Below the pieces are notes generated by a model. That model saw only the letters and a program-made list of their open reading frames with translations, did not search any database and was not told the origin of the DNA. Made by a program: the position numbers and the translations under genes. A stretch of DNA of 7,883 bases from CAUZEO01 sp963578625 (GTDB lineage: Bacteria > Verrucomicrobiota > Kiritimatiellia > SLOV01): assembly GCA_963578625.1 (NCBI GenBank), contig CAUZEO010000255.1, positions 1 through 7,883 on the forward strand. Direction: 5' to 3'. This document shows, piece after piece, positions 6,584-7,883 of this stretch (position 1 is the stretch's first letter; every line of letters begins with the position of its first letter).

Positions 6584-6940
6584 ATGCGAAATGCATTTGG
6601 AGCGTATCTACGGAAACGTCGTGAAGAGCTGCTGGGTGACAGCCCGGAGTACAGCATTCGGAAAGTGGCGGCAAAAATCGGGGTCCAGCCCTCGTATATA
6701 AGCAAAGTGGAGCGAGAAGAGGTCGCCCCGCCTTCCGAGGCCACCATCATCCGGTGGGCCGAAACGCTGAACGAAGATCCCGACGTTCTTCTCGCCTTGG
6801 CGGGCAAGGTATCCGCCGACCTGAGAGATGCGATTGTGAAGCGACCGAAAGTGTTCGCGGAACTGATTCGCGAACTGAAAGACGCGCCCGACCATGCATT
6901 GCTGCGTGTAGTCCGTGAAGTACGAGATGGTAACTGGTAA
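6584..6940 (+). CDS. XRE-family helix-turn-helix transcriptional regulator
   Basis: This 118-residue cytoplasmic protein has a Cro/CI-type HTH at about residues 5-65. FGAYLRKRREELLG forms helix 1, SIRKVAAKIG (24-33) and PSYISKVEREEVAPPS (36-51) form the turn and recognition helices, and ATIIRWAETLNEDPDVLLALAGKV closes the domain. The C-terminal 40 residues (DLRDAIVKRPKVFAELIREL, then KDAPDHALLRVVREVRDGNW) are helical and charged; from memory they recur in a recognisable subgroup of XRE regulators. Length is normal for a one-domain regulator, so it is probably intact. The ATG at 6584 directly follows the promoter and has no Shine-Dalgarno, so translation may be leaderless. It is followed after 17 bases by the next gene and very probably forms an operon with it, which suggests that it controls that gene and itself. 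Its DNA target and signal are unknown. Confidence 0.92.
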   Translation: MRNAFGAYLRKRREELLGDSPEYSIRKVAAKIGVQPSYISKVEREEVAPPSEATIIRWAETLNEDPDVLLALAGKVSADLRDAIVKRPKVFAELIRELKDAPDHALLRVVREVRDGNW

Positions 6941-6944
6941 AGGT

Positions 6945-6950
6945 AAAGGA
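6945..6950 (+). promoter_or_regulatory. Strong Shine-Dalgarno of the second operon gene
   Basis: AAAGGA stands seven bases before the ATG at 6958, within the 17-base gap after the XRE stop codon. It fixes the start of the downstream frame and contrasts with the missing Shine-Dalgarno of the first gene. Confidence 0.8.
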
Positions 6951-6957
6951 CATTTTC

Positions 6958-7883
6958 ATGATTGAACTTCAAAATGATTCACTTGTTTTCTCATTTCCGG
7001 AGGTCCACCCCTCCGCAACCCTGAAACTGCATTTCCAACGCACGCTCCGAATCCCTGATGACGATTCGACCTATCCCCTGCCCCCAGGCCTGGGACAGTT
7101 TCCGCTTCGCCACGTGGACGATTTCGGTGGGCAGGTACCGGCGCAATGGATCGAGCACGGCGGCGTGATGTTCCCGATGTACCAGTCCGAGGCGATGTGG
7201 ATCTGCTTCGATTCCGAATATGACGACGATCGCGAAGTCTCGTATCCGTTCGCGGTCAAAATAGCCACCGGCAAGGTCAGCGCCGTTTCAGGAGAAACAT
7301 GGAAGAACGGCGTAAACCGGGATCCGCAGGACTACGTCGTGGTTCCAGAACAACCCTGGCTGGACGGCTACTGCGTCGAGAAAGGCGTGATCCGGCAGTT
7401 CGTGGCCATGCCTCTGGGCGCGGGGTATACCGCCGAAGAGCAGGTTACCGGGAAGGCCGAACATGGTGGGTTGCAGATCCTGGCATATCCAATGAAGCGA
7501 AGCGTCTATGAGGAGCTTTTTCCAAAAGTATCGGAGAGGGTTTACCAGCGAAACATGGGAGTGTCGGAGGAACTCTCCTACTGTGCAGAAGCTCCAGCCG
7601 ACATGGGCCTGGCGCCCGGCGGCCGGATGAAGCAGGAGATCTACGAGGATTCCTACCGCCTGTCCGATTGGGATCTCAAGAATTCCAGCCGGTGTTTCGT
7701 TCACATCGCAAACTCGATGGTGTGGCGGTCGATCACGGGCGAAAATCCGCCCACGGCACCGCCAACATCCAGCGAGTACGCCACTGCGGGACTCCCCTGG
7801 TTCGAATGGTACGACGACAAGAACAACGCCCTCCCCGGCGCAGACCCGCTCACCGGCATGAAAAGCGTGGCGACGATCGGAAA
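6958..7883 (+). CDS. Conserved cytoplasmic protein of unknown function, C-terminus beyond window
   Basis: The frame runs from the ATG at 6958 to the window end without a stop (308 residues). There is no signal peptide or membrane segment. The N-terminal part is beta-rich (MIELQNDSLVFSF ... LKLHFQRTLRIPDD). Distinctive stretches are PLPPGLGQFPLRHVDDFGG (40-58), EHGGVMFPMYQSEAMWICF (66-84), YPFAVKIATGKVSAVSGE (96-113), DYVVVPEQPWLDGY (125-138), RQFVAMPLGAGYTAEEQVTG (146-165), DMGLAPGGRMKQEIY (215-229), RCFVHIANSMVWRSITGENP (245-264) and GLPWFEWYDD (278-287). From memory these blocks are strongly conserved in hypothetical proteins from scattered bacteria, so this looks like a real, selected family, but I know no function and see no catalytic signature. 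Its place 17 bases after an XRE regulator suggests a regulated, perhaps stress-, toxin- or mobile-element-linked role; that is inference only. Confidence 0.85.
   Translation, partial: MIELQNDSLVFSFPEVHPSATLKLHFQRTLRIPDDDSTYPLPPGLGQFPLRHVDDFGGQVPAQWIEHGGVMFPMYQSEAMWICFDSEYDDDREVSYPFAVKIATGKVSAVSGETWKNGVNRDPQDYVVVPEQPWLDGYCVEKGVIRQFVAMPLGAGYTAEEQVTGKAEHGGLQILAYPMKRSVYEELFPKVSERVYQRNMGVSEELSYCAEAPADMGLAPGGRMKQEIYEDSYRLSDWDLKNSSRCFVHIANSMVWRSITGENPPTAPPTSSEYATAGLPWFEWYDDKNNALPGADPLTGMKSVATIG

Noticed and set aside
7288..7704. 138-codon minus-strand frame near the right end
   Set aside because: It is antisense to the conserved protein starting at 6958, which has a strong ribosome binding site and patterned conserved blocks.
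1..7883. CRISPR arrays, tRNA or rRNA genes, and insertion sequences
   Set aside because: No regularly spaced repeats, no cloverleaf-like segment, no ribosomal RNA sequence and no transposase motif were seen on either strand.

Overview
The window (about 57% GC by eye) reads like a chromosomal stretch from a polysaccharide-degrading bacterium of the PVC group, most likely Kiritimatiellota, Lentisphaerota or a phycisphaera-type planctomycete. This is an inference from gene content: a formylglycine-type sulfatase, a large secreted glycosidase-like TIM-barrel protein, a pseudopilin with an H-X9-DG motif, and a secreted parallel beta-helix protein. That combination is typical of these lineages. No marker gene fixes the taxon.

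Layout, left to right. (1) Positions 1-1073, plus strand: the C-terminal part of a sulfatase whose active-site cysteine lies upstream of the window. (2) Positions 1074-1530: a gene-poor gap holding a 16-bp perfect palindrome, a stem-loop, a purine-rich 9-nt imperfect tandem repeat and, on the minus strand, a short relic of a TOTE-type archaeo-eukaryotic primase. (3) Positions 1531-4329, minus strand: a 932-residue exported glycosidase-like protein, convergent with the sulfatase. (4) Positions 4330-4470: a divergent promoter region. (5) Positions 4471-5307, plus strand: a type II pseudopilin-like protein. (6) Positions 5308-5545: a gap with a 20-bp perfect palindrome and a possibly decayed small cistron. 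(7) Positions 5546-6502, minus strand: the C-terminal 318 residues of a parallel beta-helix protein that seems to have lost its signal peptide and N-terminal coils. (8) Positions 6503-6583: a compact promoter with nested dyads. (9) Positions 6584-7883, plus strand: a two-gene operon of an XRE-family regulator and a conserved cytoplasmic protein of unknown function, cut by the window end.

Two themes run through the window. The sulfatase, the glycosidase-like protein and the former beta-helix protein fit degradation of sulfated or otherwise complex glycans outside the cytoplasm, although they are not one operon. The gaps and edges show genome turnover: a primase relic, palindromic and purine-rich intergenic repeats, and a beta-helix gene truncated exactly where the XRE operon begins. 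The least understood unit is that XRE plus unknown-protein operon. Its promoter lies almost on the start codon, suggesting a near-leaderless, self-regulated transcript, while its second gene has a strong Shine-Dalgarno.
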